A stretch of 39,670 nucleotides of DNA from Collinsella aerofaciens (GCF_028209885.1 NZ_JAQLEM010000021.1:1-39670); one strand, 5' to 3'; numbered from the stretch's first letter, positions 1 through 6,755 are shown. The notes: generated by a model from the letters alone, not told the origin. A program made the numbers and translations.

Positions 1-121
1 GTCGCAGCCCCGACCCGCGGTCACGAGCGGGGGCTCCTGTCGTTTCCGTGCCCCTGGATTGGGTCATAGTGTCTGACTTCACCAAAACATCGGCGTTGCC
101 TTGATTCAAACTTGCCAAAAG

Positions 122-179
122 GTAGTCGTTGGGGACGTTCTTGTTTGACTAGTCGTTTAAGAACGTCCCCAACGACTAC
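122..179. repeat. Perfect 21-bp inverted repeat with 16-base loop
   Basis: The left arm (122-142, starting gtagtcgttggggacg) is the exact reverse complement of the right arm (159-179). The loop contains the palindrome gactagtc. A related half copy, gtagtcattggggacgttctt followed by tgactag, lies at 24194-24224. A shorter one, cgtccccaatgactac, lies at 6652-6667 in the opposite orientation. This is a member of a dispersed intergenic repeat family. Confidence 0.8.
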
Positions 180-181
180 TT

Positions 182-204
182 GGGGACGGAGGAAAAGGGA
201 TCAT
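182..204. repeat. Repeat core ggggacggaggaaaa, copy 1
   Basis: The 23 bases match positions 10912-10934, inside the M20 peptidase gene, with a single mismatch. It directly follows the 21-bp inverted repeat, so the two may be parts of one mobile or amplified intergenic element. Confidence 0.6.
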
Positions 205-328
205 TTTCCGAAACCTTTCCGCAACAATTTGCCCTTCGCACTGCTCGACTCCGCTCGCAACGTCCCCTGCGCTACACTTAGTTGCACTGTGGCGCCGTTG
301 CGCCGCGCCCGAACTAAGGGGGACACTC

Positions 329-1153
329 ATGAAGAACACTCAACTGCTGCTGATTAACGATATGTGCGGCTACGGCAAGGTCGCGCTTTCCGCCATGCTG
401 CCGGTGCTGTCGCACATGGGCTACCGTATCCATAACCTGCCGACGGCGCTCGTTTCCGACACGCTCAACTACCCCAAGTTCTACATCCATGACACCACGG
501 AGTACGTGCGCCAGAGCCTCGCTATCTGGGAGGAGCTCGGCTTTGAGTTCGATGCCATCTCGACCGGCTTTATTGTGACCGAGGAAGAGACGCGCATCAT
601 CTCGGACTTTTGCCACCGCCGTGCGCAAAAGGGCACCAAGGTGTTCGTCGACCCCATCATGGGCGACAACGGTAAGCTCTACGCCGGCGTGCCCGAGTCC
701 ACGATTGGCCTTATGCGGCACCTGCTGGAGTGCGCAGACTATGCGGTGCCCAACTATACCGAGGCGTGCCTGCTTGCCGATAGGCCTATCGCCGAGCAAA
801 TTACGCCCGATGAGGCCCGCGTCCTTGTGGACGCCGTGCGCGAGCTGGGTGCCAAGTCGGTGGTCATTACGAGCGCCGTAGTCAATGGCATGAACGCGGT
901 TATCGGTTACGACCATGTGGCGGGGGAGTACTTTACGATTCCCTTTGAGCTCATTCCGGTTTATTTCCCGGGCACGGGCGACACGTTCTCGGCGGTGCTC
1001 GTCGGCCGCGTTATGGCAGGTTGGAGTTTGCAGCGCGCGACGTCCGATGCCATGCGTGTGGTGGCTGAGCTTATCGAGCGCAATGCCGACCAAGAGGACA
1101 AGTCGGCTGGCCTTCCCATCGAGGCCTGCCTGGATGTGGTTGACCATGAGTAA
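329..1153 (+). CDS. Pyridoxal/pyridoxamine kinase, PfkB-like family
   Basis: A 274-residue kinase of the ribokinase-like superfamily, predicted to phosphorylate pyridoxal, pyridoxamine or pyridoxine in the cytoplasm as part of vitamin B6 salvage. The N-terminus has the substrate-side motif LLINDMCGYGK. DPIMGDNGKLY sits near residue 110, and the anion-hole/catalytic-base motif PGTGDTFSAVL near residues 213-222 contains the GTGD signature of the fold. Length is normal for PdxY/PdxK-type enzymes (about 270-290). The ATG at 329 follows a purine-rich ggggga stretch at suitable spacing. The stop overlaps the start of the next gene by eight bases, so the two are probably translationally coupled. A hydroxymethylpyrimidine kinase role is less likely, because the sequence resembles pyridoxamine kinases throughout. 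Confidence 0.85.
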   Translation: MKNTQLLLINDMCGYGKVALSAMLPVLSHMGYRIHNLPTALVSDTLNYPKFYIHDTTEYVRQSLAIWEELGFEFDAISTGFIVTEEETRIISDFCHRRAQKGTKVFVDPIMGDNGKLYAGVPESTIGLMRHLLECADYAVPNYTEACLLADRPIAEQITPDEARVLVDAVRELGAKSVVITSAVVNGMNAVIGYDHVAGEYFTIPFELIPVYFPGTGDTFSAVLVGRVMAGWSLQRATSDAMRVVAELIERNADQEDKSAGLPIEACLDVVDHE

Positions 1154-1475
1154 TGCTGGCGAGGGCGGCATCAAGCCTGCGGGCGAGAACAAGCCACTCG
1201 GCGCGCCGCGTGGCAAGCGTCCGCGTATCCGCGTGAGCTGCGTGGACCAGCTGGGTGCGTGCCGCTGCCACCATGGTCACAAGCCCGGCGACGTTTTTGA
1301 CTTCGACCGAGACCGCGGCAAGATGTGCGCCATGGCCTGCCATGTGGGCTTTCCCTATATCGATATCCTGCGCTATGGCGGAACCGTGCCTGGCAACGAG
1401 CCCGGCACGGCAAAGTTCTGCTGCCCCGAAGTCGATACACTGAACGTCTGGCTCGCCGAGATCGTCGACGAGTAG
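1146..1475 (+). CDS. TIGR04076 family Cys-rich small protein
   Basis: A 109-residue protein of unknown function. After a roughly 28-residue basic, disordered N-terminus it has the layout of the TIGR04076 family: C-x-G-x-C followed by a GH-K-PGD-F segment, then MCAMAC, then ILRYGG, and a final CCPEVD. Seven cysteines and several histidines in about 75 residues suggest metal binding or redox use, but that is inference. The ATG at 1146 overlaps the end of the kinase gene by eight bases, and its upstream purines lie in the kinase coding region, so coupled translation is likely. The frame stays open upstream to 915, but that part is a shadow of the kinase gene. Confidence 0.75.
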   Translation: MSNAGEGGIKPAGENKPLGAPRGKRPRIRVSCVDQLGACRCHHGHKPGDVFDFDRDRGKMCAMACHVGFPYIDILRYGGTVPGNEPGTAKFCCPEVDTLNVWLAEIVDE

Positions 1476-1477
1476 TC

Positions 1478-1570
1478 GAGCGTGGATTTTCTCCCGTTTA
1501 GAGCGTACTTGAGCGCTCAAAGTGGGAGATTGTCCACGCTCAATTTGTATGCGGGAGATTATCCACGCTC
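1478..1570. repeat. Intergenic inverted and direct repeat (gagcgtgga / tccacgctc)
   Basis: gagcgtgga (1478-1486) plus ctccc (1491-1495) pair with gggag (1524-1528) plus tccacgctc (1533-1541). A second gggagattatccacgctc follows at 1553-1570, differing from the first by one base. The central loop carries gagcg...cgctc. The element lies between two convergent genes and could serve as a transcription barrier for both, though there is no clear T-tract. Confidence 0.65.
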
Positions 1571-1607
1571 ATTTCGCGCCGAAGGCGTGGCCCGCGGCCT
1601 CGCTTGC

Positions 1608-2054
1608 CTACAGCTGCTCGAGCATAGCGGTGCAACCGGCGAGTACATCGCGGTAGGTGGCGTCGAAATTGCCGGTGTACCAGGGGTCGGCCACGTCGCC
1701 GGGGCGATCGGTCCAATCGAGCAGGCGCGAGATCTTGCCATCGGGGTCCTTGCCAAAGATACGGTGCAGGCCGCAGGCGTTCTCGTCGTCCATATAGACA
1801 ATGTGGTCCCAGTCGCCATACTCCGCGCGACGCACCTGACGCGCGCGATGTGCGACGACGGGAATCCCGACCTCGCGTAGTTTGGCAATGGTGCCGTGGT
1901 GTGGCGGGTTGCCGATCTCCTCGGTCGAGGTCGCAGCGGAATCAATGACAAACTCGCCCGCGCGCCCGGCGCGCCGCACTAGCTCGGTAAACACGGACTC
2001 AGCCATCGTCGAGCGACAGATGTTCCCATGGCAGATAAACAGTACACGTTGCAT
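1608..2054 (-). CDS. Low-molecular-weight protein tyrosine phosphatase
   Basis: A 148-residue cytoplasmic phosphatase. The P-loop CHGNICRS (C8 to R14, the CX5RS signature) comes right after the first beta strand, and the general-acid motif DPW is at about D123-W125, as in the LMW-PTP family. Such enzymes dephosphorylate phosphotyrosine proteins or phosphoarginine; the substrate cannot be read from sequence. The frame extends 15 codons upstream, but the ATG at 2054 is preferred: a gaaagga ribosome site lies just upstream, and the family normally begins a few residues before the P-loop. It lies 45 bases downstream of the MFS gene on the same strand, so the two may be co-transcribed. Confidence 0.88.
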   Translation of the reverse strand: MQRVLFICHGNICRSTMAESVFTELVRRAGRAGEFVIDSAATSTEEIGNPPHHGTIAKLREVGIPVVAHRARQVRRAEYGDWDHIVYMDDENACGLHRIFGKDPDGKISRLLDWTDRPGDVADPWYTGNFDATYRDVLAGCTAMLEQL

Positions 2055-2099
2055 ATGCGGTTTCCTTTCGATCGCCATCATCGAGCTCGAGTATCGCAT

Positions 2100-3341
2100 C
2101 TACGCCTGCGCCCTCGCCCGCTTGCGCTCCCAGCGAGCCAACTTAATCGTCACCAGAGTGAGTACCCAAGCCACAAGCGAGGACGCGGCGCCCACTGCGC
2201 CTACGTGCGCAATGCCAATGCTGCTTACCACGGCGCCGCCCACTGCGGTGCCAAACGAGATGCCAACGTTAAACGCCATGGGCTCAACCGAACTTGCGAG
2301 TACCATCGACTTGGGATGGCGGCTGCGTGCCACGTCCATAAAGTGCGTGATGCACGATACCGAGAACAGGTACATGAGCAACGCCAAGCTAAAGACAAAG
2401 ACCAGCGCGAGCGGCATGGTGCCGCCCACAGCAAACAGTCCGAGTAACGCCGCAGCCTGCAGCACAAACGTCACGAGCAGCGCCTTCATGCCAAAGCGCG
2501 CATCGATCCATCCGCCCAGGATGTTCGAGATCAGGCAGAACACGCCGTAGGCCATAAGCGTGGTACTGGCTTCGACCGTGCCCATGCCCAGCACCTGCTC
2601 AAGATAAGGCGTCACGTAGCCATAGAAAACGTAGACCGAGCCCACGCCAAACAAAAAGATAAGCATGCCGGTGATGATGCTCGGCTCGCGCAGCAGACCC
2701 GCCTGCTCGCGAAAGGTGGCGGGCTCGTCGGTTTGCCCAGCGCGCGGCATAAACGCCACGAGCGCTCCGCAGATCAAAACGGCAAAGGTCAGCGTGCCGT
2801 ACATGGCCACGTGCCAGTCGAGCGTGTCGGCCACAAATTTGCCAATCGAGGTCACAAAGACCATTGCCACGGAAAACGCACCATATACCACCGAGATGGC
2901 AAGCGAAGTTTGCTGCGGGGACAGCAGCTCGGGGATGTACGTCACGCCCACGGCGAGCAGTGCGCCCGAGACGGAGCCCAAGATGATGCGCGAGATAAAG
3001 AGCACCTGGAAGTTGGGCGCCAACGCCATGACCAGGTTGCCGAGCACAAAGACGATGCTATAGCACACGAGCAGCTGGTAGCGGCGGAATCGCCCCGTGC
3101 TGAGCGCAAGCACCGGCGTCGCGATGGCGTAGACCAGCGCGAACACGCTGATGAGCTGGCCCGCAGTGGCAAGTGATACGCCGAGTTCCGTCGCCAGGTC
3201 GCTTTCGATGCCGATGACCACGAACTCGGAGCAGCCGAGCGAGAACCCCAACAGCACGAGCAGCGCCAGGCAGAGCTTGGTGCGCGCAGGGGAGAGCGCG
3301 GCGGCGGTTGACTTACTTTTAGGCGTGGTTGCGGCGGTCAA
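2100..3341 (-). CDS. MFS transporter, DHA1 drug/sugar efflux type
   Basis: A major facilitator superfamily permease of about 413 residues with roughly 12 hydrophobic helices. It starts with LALLVLLGFSLGCSEFVVIG and has the helix 2-3 segment LALSTGRFRRYQL typical of AraJ/sugar-efflux-like DHA1 proteins. The substrate is unknown. There is no ATG before the first helix. The TTG at 3341 is chosen because ggag lies eight bases upstream; a GTG at 3350 is in frame but overlaps that ggag. The frame stays open to 3770, but that part is antisense to the neighbouring fusion gene. The C-terminus ends in a basic tail (ARWERKRARAQA). It is divergent from the LpdD-IDI gene across a 160-base gap. Confidence 0.8.
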   Translation of the reverse strand: MTAATTPKSKSTAAALSPARTKLCLALLVLLGFSLGCSEFVVIGIESDLATELGVSLATAGQLISVFALVYAIATPVLALSTGRFRRYQLLVCYSIVFVLGNLVMALAPNFQVLFISRIILGSVSGALLAVGVTYIPELLSPQQTSLAISVVYGAFSVAMVFVTSIGKFVADTLDWHVAMYGTLTFAVLICGALVAFMPRAGQTDEPATFREQAGLLREPSIITGMLIFLFGVGSVYVFYGYVTPYLEQVLGMGTVEASTTLMAYGVFCLISNILGGWIDARFGMKALLVTFVLQAAALLGLFAVGGTMPLALVFVFSLALLMYLFSVSCITHFMDVARSRHPKSMVLASSVEPMAFNVGISFGTAVGGAVVSSIGIAHVGAVGAASSLVAWVLTLVTIKLARWERKRARAQA

Positions 3342-3402
3342 GGTTGTCACTCCAATGTCGCATGAATAAGCGGGATTCAATCCCTGCAACTCTAGCAGAA
3401 TG

Positions 3403-3427
3403 TGACAAAGGAGCAGCGCCTTTGTCA
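3403..3427. repeat. tgacaaagg inverted repeat, dispersed family copy
   Basis: tgacaaagg (3403-3411) and cctttgtca (3419-3427) form a 9-bp perfect inverted repeat. Relatives sit at 4457-4472, 11145-11163 and 22721-22741. The right arm supplies the TTGTCA -35 hexamer of the promoter that follows. Confidence 0.6.
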
Positions 3428-3450
3428 GGTCGGGACCTTGCCTGTATAGT
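3422..3450 (+). promoter_or_regulatory. Sigma-70 type promoter of the LpdD-IDI gene with overlapping palindrome
   Basis: -35 TTGTCA (3422-3427), a 17-base spacer, then -10 TATAGT (3445-3450). Start of transcription is expected near 3457, giving a leader of about 46 bases before the ATG at 3503. An inverted repeat cctgtat-N7-atacagg (3441-3461) covers the -10 box, the usual place for a repressor operator. The hexamers are seen; use and regulation are inferred. Confidence 0.6.
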
Positions 3451-3502
3451 CGCAATACAGGCGAAGATGGTCTCAGGTACATCGCGGGCGACAGGAGATC
3501 CC

Positions 3503-4450
3503 ATGGGTATGCACACGACAAAGGTTGCAGTGGGCGAGGGCAAGTTTGCGCTCGAGGCCCAGCTGACGGTGACACCGCGAGGCATGGCGGTGTACGCCTG
3601 CTCGCCGGAGTTTGCGCACCTGGGCGCCACGGCGCAGGCCATTCCGCGCCCCGAGCCCGGCCGTACGGCGACGGTGAGCATCCTGGCCGTTCCGTGCCAT
3701 CGAGACGAGATCCCGGCGCACGATATCGCGGCGGCGCTGGCCACGCGCTTTGACGTGCCGGTAGTTGCAAGCATGGGTTTTCATGTTGAACAGGCGAGCG
3801 GGGACGACCTGCAGCGCGTGCTCGACACCACCAAGGAGCTTATCGCCGCGCTCGAGGAAGCCGCCGCGCGCATCCTGCGCGCCGGCTGGGATGAGGGCGG
3901 TGCGGGCGCCGAGGTCGTGGCGGTCGATGCCGCGACCGGCGAGACGCTTGGCCCCGTCGATCGCATCGATGCCCATACCGGCGAGGGCATTTTGCATCAG
4001 GCGTTTCTGACGCTTTTGGCTGAGGGCCGGGGCGAAGACGCGCGCTTGCTGCTCTGTCGCCGCAGCCCGCTCAAGCGCTTGTGGGGTGGGGTGCTGGCCG
4101 ATAGCTGTGCCGGCCATCCGCTCCCCGGGGAAGACGTCGCGGCCGCCACGGCGCGCCGCATCAACGAAGAGCTCGGCATTACGCGCGAGCCCGATCAGCT
4201 TAAGCACCTCGGACACGTGGTGTACCGCGAGGATCACGGCGACAGCCGCTGCGAGTGCGAATGGTGCGAGGTCTACCTTGCCCATGTTGAGCCGGGCGAG
4301 CTGCATATCAACCAAGAGGAGATCTCGGAGGTGCGCCGCGTGGCTCCGTCCGAGCTCGACGGCTATCTGCAGGGTCACCCCGAGCAGCTGGCCCCTTGGC
4401 TCCGCGAGGCCCTCAGCGACCCATCCATCCGTACGGCCCTCGCTATGTAA
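3503..4450 (+). CDS. LpdD-like domain fused to type I isopentenyl-diphosphate isomerase (Nudix) domain
   Basis: A 315-residue two-domain protein. Residues 1-125 resemble the LpdD-like fold, known from gallate decarboxylase clusters and proposed as a prenylated-FMN chaperone. Residues 150-305 match type I IDI, which interconverts IPP and DMAPP: metal ligands H158 and H165 keep the 7-residue spacing of E. coli H25/H32, H205 matches H69, E251 and E253 match E114/E116, and RRINEELGI is the Nudix helix. The position of catalytic C67 is Ala203, with a Cys one residue earlier (SCAGHP), so isomerase activity is uncertain. The ATG at 3503 follows aggag at good spacing; the longer open frame reads through the promoter. 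The N-domain assignment is moderate, the IDI fold strong. Confidence 0.75.
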   Translation: MGMHTTKVAVGEGKFALEAQLTVTPRGMAVYACSPEFAHLGATAQAIPRPEPGRTATVSILAVPCHRDEIPAHDIAAALATRFDVPVVASMGFHVEQASGDDLQRVLDTTKELIAALEEAAARILRAGWDEGGAGAEVVAVDAATGETLGPVDRIDAHTGEGILHQAFLTLLAEGRGEDARLLLCRRSPLKRLWGGVLADSCAGHPLPGEDVAAATARRINEELGITREPDQLKHLGHVVYREDHGDSRCECEWCEVYLAHVEPGELHINQEEISEVRRVAPSELDGYLQGHPEQLAPWLREALSDPSIRTALAM

Positions 4451-4456
4451 AAAGAC

Positions 4457-4472
4457 AGTCCCTTTGTCACAT
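4457..4472. repeat. agtccctttgtcacat dispersed repeat copy
   Basis: The 16 bases are the exact reverse complement of 11148-11163. It lies seven bases after the stop of the LpdD-IDI gene. Confidence 0.65.
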
Positions 4473-4474
4473 CC

Positions 4475-4539
4475 AAACCGTCACAACATTCGATGAAAAT
4501 CTCGAAATCGAGGAAAAGCGTCGAATGTTGTGACGGTTT
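4475..4539. repeat. Perfect 19-bp inverted repeat downstream of the LpdD-IDI gene
   Basis: aaaccgtcacaacattcga (4475-4493) is the exact reverse complement of 4521-4539. The 27-base loop includes ctcgaaatcgag. The right arm ends in gtttt, so it may also stop transcription. Confidence 0.75.
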
Positions 4540-4625
4540 TCGTGTCCGGCGCGGGTGAGCTTCGGTGCTGTCTGGGGGTATAAGGCTAGCAAGTGTTTAT
4601 TTGCGAGGCCTAAGGGGCGCCCCGT

Positions 4626-5495
4626 ATGGATATCGATAACTTTGAATGGTGGTATAGCGAGGGTGAGGCTCCGGACGAGGGGTGGGACGAGCCTACGCCG
4701 CGTGGCGTGTCGAGCGACGAGGACGAGACCGGCAACGACGTCGCCGCCGACTCGGACGCCGCCCTCGATCCCGTCGAGCCCCTGACCTTCGAACAAGCTT
4801 GGGCCCAGGCCGAGGCAGACGAGGCCAAGGCCGACGCTACGGCCACACTCGGTGAGCCGGCGGACATGTCCATCTCGCCGGCCAAGACCCCTCAGCCGCG
4901 CCATACCATCGATCCCGGAAGCACGGCATCCTTCAGTATTCTCGACGTGCCCTCGCAGGGTGCCCAGGCGCCTGCGCCCACACGTCGCCCCAATCTGTCT
5001 CGCGAGGAAGATGCAGGACGTCGCTCTCCGCTCGGCCCCATCCTTATCGCCTTCATGGCCGGCGTTATCGCATGCTCGGTAATTGGAAACATCTGGAGCC
5101 ATGTTGAACAACAGCGAAAAGACGCCGCCAAGGTCGAGATGTCTATCGAGCAATCGCTCGGCCGCACGCGCTCGGTACATGTGTCGGTCGAGGTCAAGGA
5201 CGGCGCGACGTGGGACACCGCGCGCGGCGACAGCCAAATGCTCATCCATATCGTGGGGCGCACGCTCAAAGGGCAGACGATTGACGAGTATCAATACGTC
5301 AATTCCGCTGGTGACGGCATGGAACTTAAGCCCGGCGACTACGAGCTCACCGTCGATGAACCGCCCGTCGCCACCGACGGCACGCGCTTCCGCGCCTCAA
5401 AGCGCATGGTTCCCGTGAGCTTTAACTCGCAGGCGCCCGATACGGTCGACACCACACCGCAGGGCGAGTTCGACCTTTACGTAGATACCCAGTAG
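4626..5495 (+). CDS. Acidic single-pass membrane protein of unknown function
   Basis: A 289-residue protein I cannot assign to a family. Residues 1-110 are very acidic and low in complexity (many D/E, and Trp pairs such as EWWYSEGE). A short basic stretch (ARRPN/GRRSPLG) precedes a single hydrophobic segment, about residues 138-157 (PILIAFMAGVIACSVIGNIW). The last 125 residues look like a folded extracytoplasmic domain with beta-strand-like segments (VHVSVEVKDGATW, YELTVDEPP). Topology by the positive-inside rule puts the acidic N-terminus in the cytoplasm. The ATG at 4626 lies about 15 bases after gaggcc, a weak ribosome site. It stands alone between two repeat-bearing gaps, which gives no functional hint. 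Confidence 0.65.
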   Translation: MDIDNFEWWYSEGEAPDEGWDEPTPRGVSSDEDETGNDVAADSDAALDPVEPLTFEQAWAQAEADEAKADATATLGEPADMSISPAKTPQPRHTIDPGSTASFSILDVPSQGAQAPAPTRRPNLSREEDAGRRSPLGPILIAFMAGVIACSVIGNIWSHVEQQRKDAAKVEMSIEQSLGRTRSVHVSVEVKDGATWDTARGDSQMLIHIVGRTLKGQTIDEYQYVNSAGDGMELKPGDYELTVDEPPVATDGTRFRASKRMVPVSFNSQAPDTVDTTPQGEFDLYVDTQ

Positions 5496-5608
5496 GCGCT
5501 CGCCGCTCATTCCGCTATGGCTACTCAATAATCGCCTGCCGTCCCGTCCCGCCGCCAAGAGTGGGACAATAGCCTTCGACACTATTGTTTACTTTTGGAG
5601 GAAGTAGC

Positions 5609-6502
5609 ATGTCTACCGTCACTACCATCAAGCGCGGCGGCCTCACCGCGGCCATCGATTCCATGGGCGCCCAGCTCACGAGCCTTGCCCTCAACGGCAA
5701 CGAGTATCTGTGGCAGGGCGACCCCGCCTTTTGGGGCAAGCACGCGCCCATCCTGTTCCCCATTGTGGGTTCGCTGCGCAACAACACGGCAACGTCTGCG
5801 GCCGGCACCTGCGAGATGCCGCGCCACGGACTCGCGCGCATCGTCGAGCACGAGCTGGTCGAGGTTTCGGAGGACGGCTCCTCGGTAACTTACGAGATCA
5901 CCGATACGCCCGAGTCGCTCAAGGCGTTCCCGTTCCACTTTAAGCTCAACATGACCTATGCCCTGACCGGCGACGCCACCCTCACGCAGACCTTTGCCGT
6001 CACCAATACCGGCGACGTGGACCTGCCGTTCTCGGTGGGCGGCCACCCCGCATTTAACGTGCCCGCCCCCGGTGCCGAGGACGAGGCGTTCGAGGATTAC
6101 GAGCTGGCGTTTACCGAGGCTTGGACTAACGAGGCTCCTATCATCACGCCCGACGGTCTTATGACGTTCGAGGGCAGCTACAAGGCTCCCAATAACTCGG
6201 ACGTGCTGCCCATCACGCACCGCAGCTTCGATAACGATGCCATCATGTTCACCGATACTCCGGGCTCCACGCTCACGCTGCGCGGCCGCAAGTCGGGCCA
6301 CGGCGTCAAGATCGACTTTGAGGGCTTTAAGTACATTGGCGTGTGGTCTGCCGCCAACGACGCTCCGTTTGTGGCGCTCGAGCCTTGGACCGGTCATACC
6401 ACCATGGACACCGAGGACGATGTCTTTGAGCACAAGGTCAACACCATCACCCTGGCCCCGGGCGAGACGGACAAGCGCAGTTTTAGCGTTACCTTGCTCT
6501 AG
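5609..6502 (+). CDS. Aldose 1-epimerase family protein (LacX/YeaD-like mutarotase)
   Basis: A 297-residue protein with the galactose-mutarotase-like beta-sandwich pattern: the substrate-pocket strand EYLWQGDPAFWGKHAPILFP near residues 31-50, the histidine-bearing GHPAFNVP near residue 145, and WTGHTT near residue 265. Members interconvert alpha and beta anomers of hexoses or act on hexose 6-phosphates in the cytoplasm; the exact sugar cannot be told. Length fits the LacX/YeaD branch. The ATG at 5609 follows a strong ggaggaag site; eight extra codons upstream of it are not needed. The gene appears to be its own unit, ending at a composite terminator element (6503-6667). Confidence 0.82.
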   Translation: MSTVTTIKRGGLTAAIDSMGAQLTSLALNGNEYLWQGDPAFWGKHAPILFPIVGSLRNNTATSAAGTCEMPRHGLARIVEHELVEVSEDGSSVTYEITDTPESLKAFPFHFKLNMTYALTGDATLTQTFAVTNTGDVDLPFSVGGHPAFNVPAPGAEDEAFEDYELAFTEAWTNEAPIITPDGLMTFEGSYKAPNNSDVLPITHRSFDNDAIMFTDTPGSTLTLRGRKSGHGVKIDFEGFKYIGVWSAANDAPFVALEPWTGHTTMDTEDDVFEHKVNTITLAPGETDKRSFSVTLL

Positions 6503-6667
6503 AGGTTCCGCCGCTCGGTCGATGCTGCGCGTCGTCCAGAGCGACAAGTTGTCATTCAAAAGGCAAGGCATAGACCTTCTGGTCATGCCTTGCCTTTTTC
6601 ATGCCACTTGTTTGCTCTGGACGTCGCTCGCCGGCATTGCCAAAACATCGGCGTCCCCAATGACTAC
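6503..6667. repeat. Composite 3' element: outer inverted repeat around a terminator, plus repeat tail
   Basis: It begins aggttccgccg (6503-6513) and gatgctgcgcg (6521-6531). Next comes an outer inverted repeat (cgtccagagc 6533-6542 with gctctggacg 6614-6623, and acaag 6544-6548 with cttgt 6607-6611) that encloses the terminator at 6558-6599. It ends with ccaaaacatcggcgt and cgtccccaatgactac (6640-6667). The same ordered parts occur after prfA. Confidence 0.6.
6558..6599 (+). terminator. Rho-independent terminator after the mutarotase gene
   Basis: aaaaggcaaggcatagacc pairs with ggtcatgccttgcctttt, broken only by a one-base bulge, around a 4-base loop, and is followed by a T-tract. The A-rich upstream side means it could work on both strands. 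Confidence 0.85.
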
Positions 6668-6721
6668 CGCGTGTCTATTAATTTTTCGAGCTTGTGCTGC
6701 GCTGCTGGTTGCTGGCGTATA

Positions 6722-6755
6722 TCCTGTTAAGTCGTCAGCATACGATTCAACAGGG
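6722..6755. promoter_or_regulatory. Imperfect inverted repeat upstream of the amino acid ABC transporter
   Basis: tcctgttaagtcg and cgattcaacaggga face each other across eight bases, with two mismatches and one bulge. It ends 11 bases before the start codon, next to the ribosome site. It could be an operator or an RNA hairpin affecting initiation; neither is proved. Confidence 0.3.

Larger units (their letters stand above)
1..328. other. Intergenic region with hairpins and dispersed repeats, upstream of the kinase gene
   Basis: No gene is supported here. Positions 5-36 form a GC-rich imperfect hairpin (agcc...cccgc pairing with gcgggggct) that could belong to the terminator of a gene to the left of the window. 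Next come a segment shared with other gaps in this window (ccaaaacatcggcgt at 82-96, also at 6640-6654), a perfect 21-bp inverted repeat (122-179) and a repeat core (182-204). The last 90 bases must contain the start signals of the kinase gene, but I see no convincing -35/-10 pair. The ORFs that can be opened here are short and lack family features. Confidence 0.6.

Noticed and set aside
3473..4378. A 301-codon minus-strand frame opposite the LpdD-IDI gene, continuous with the open frame of the MFS gene region
   Set aside because: It is antisense to a gene with conserved Nudix residues, a promoter and a ribosome site.
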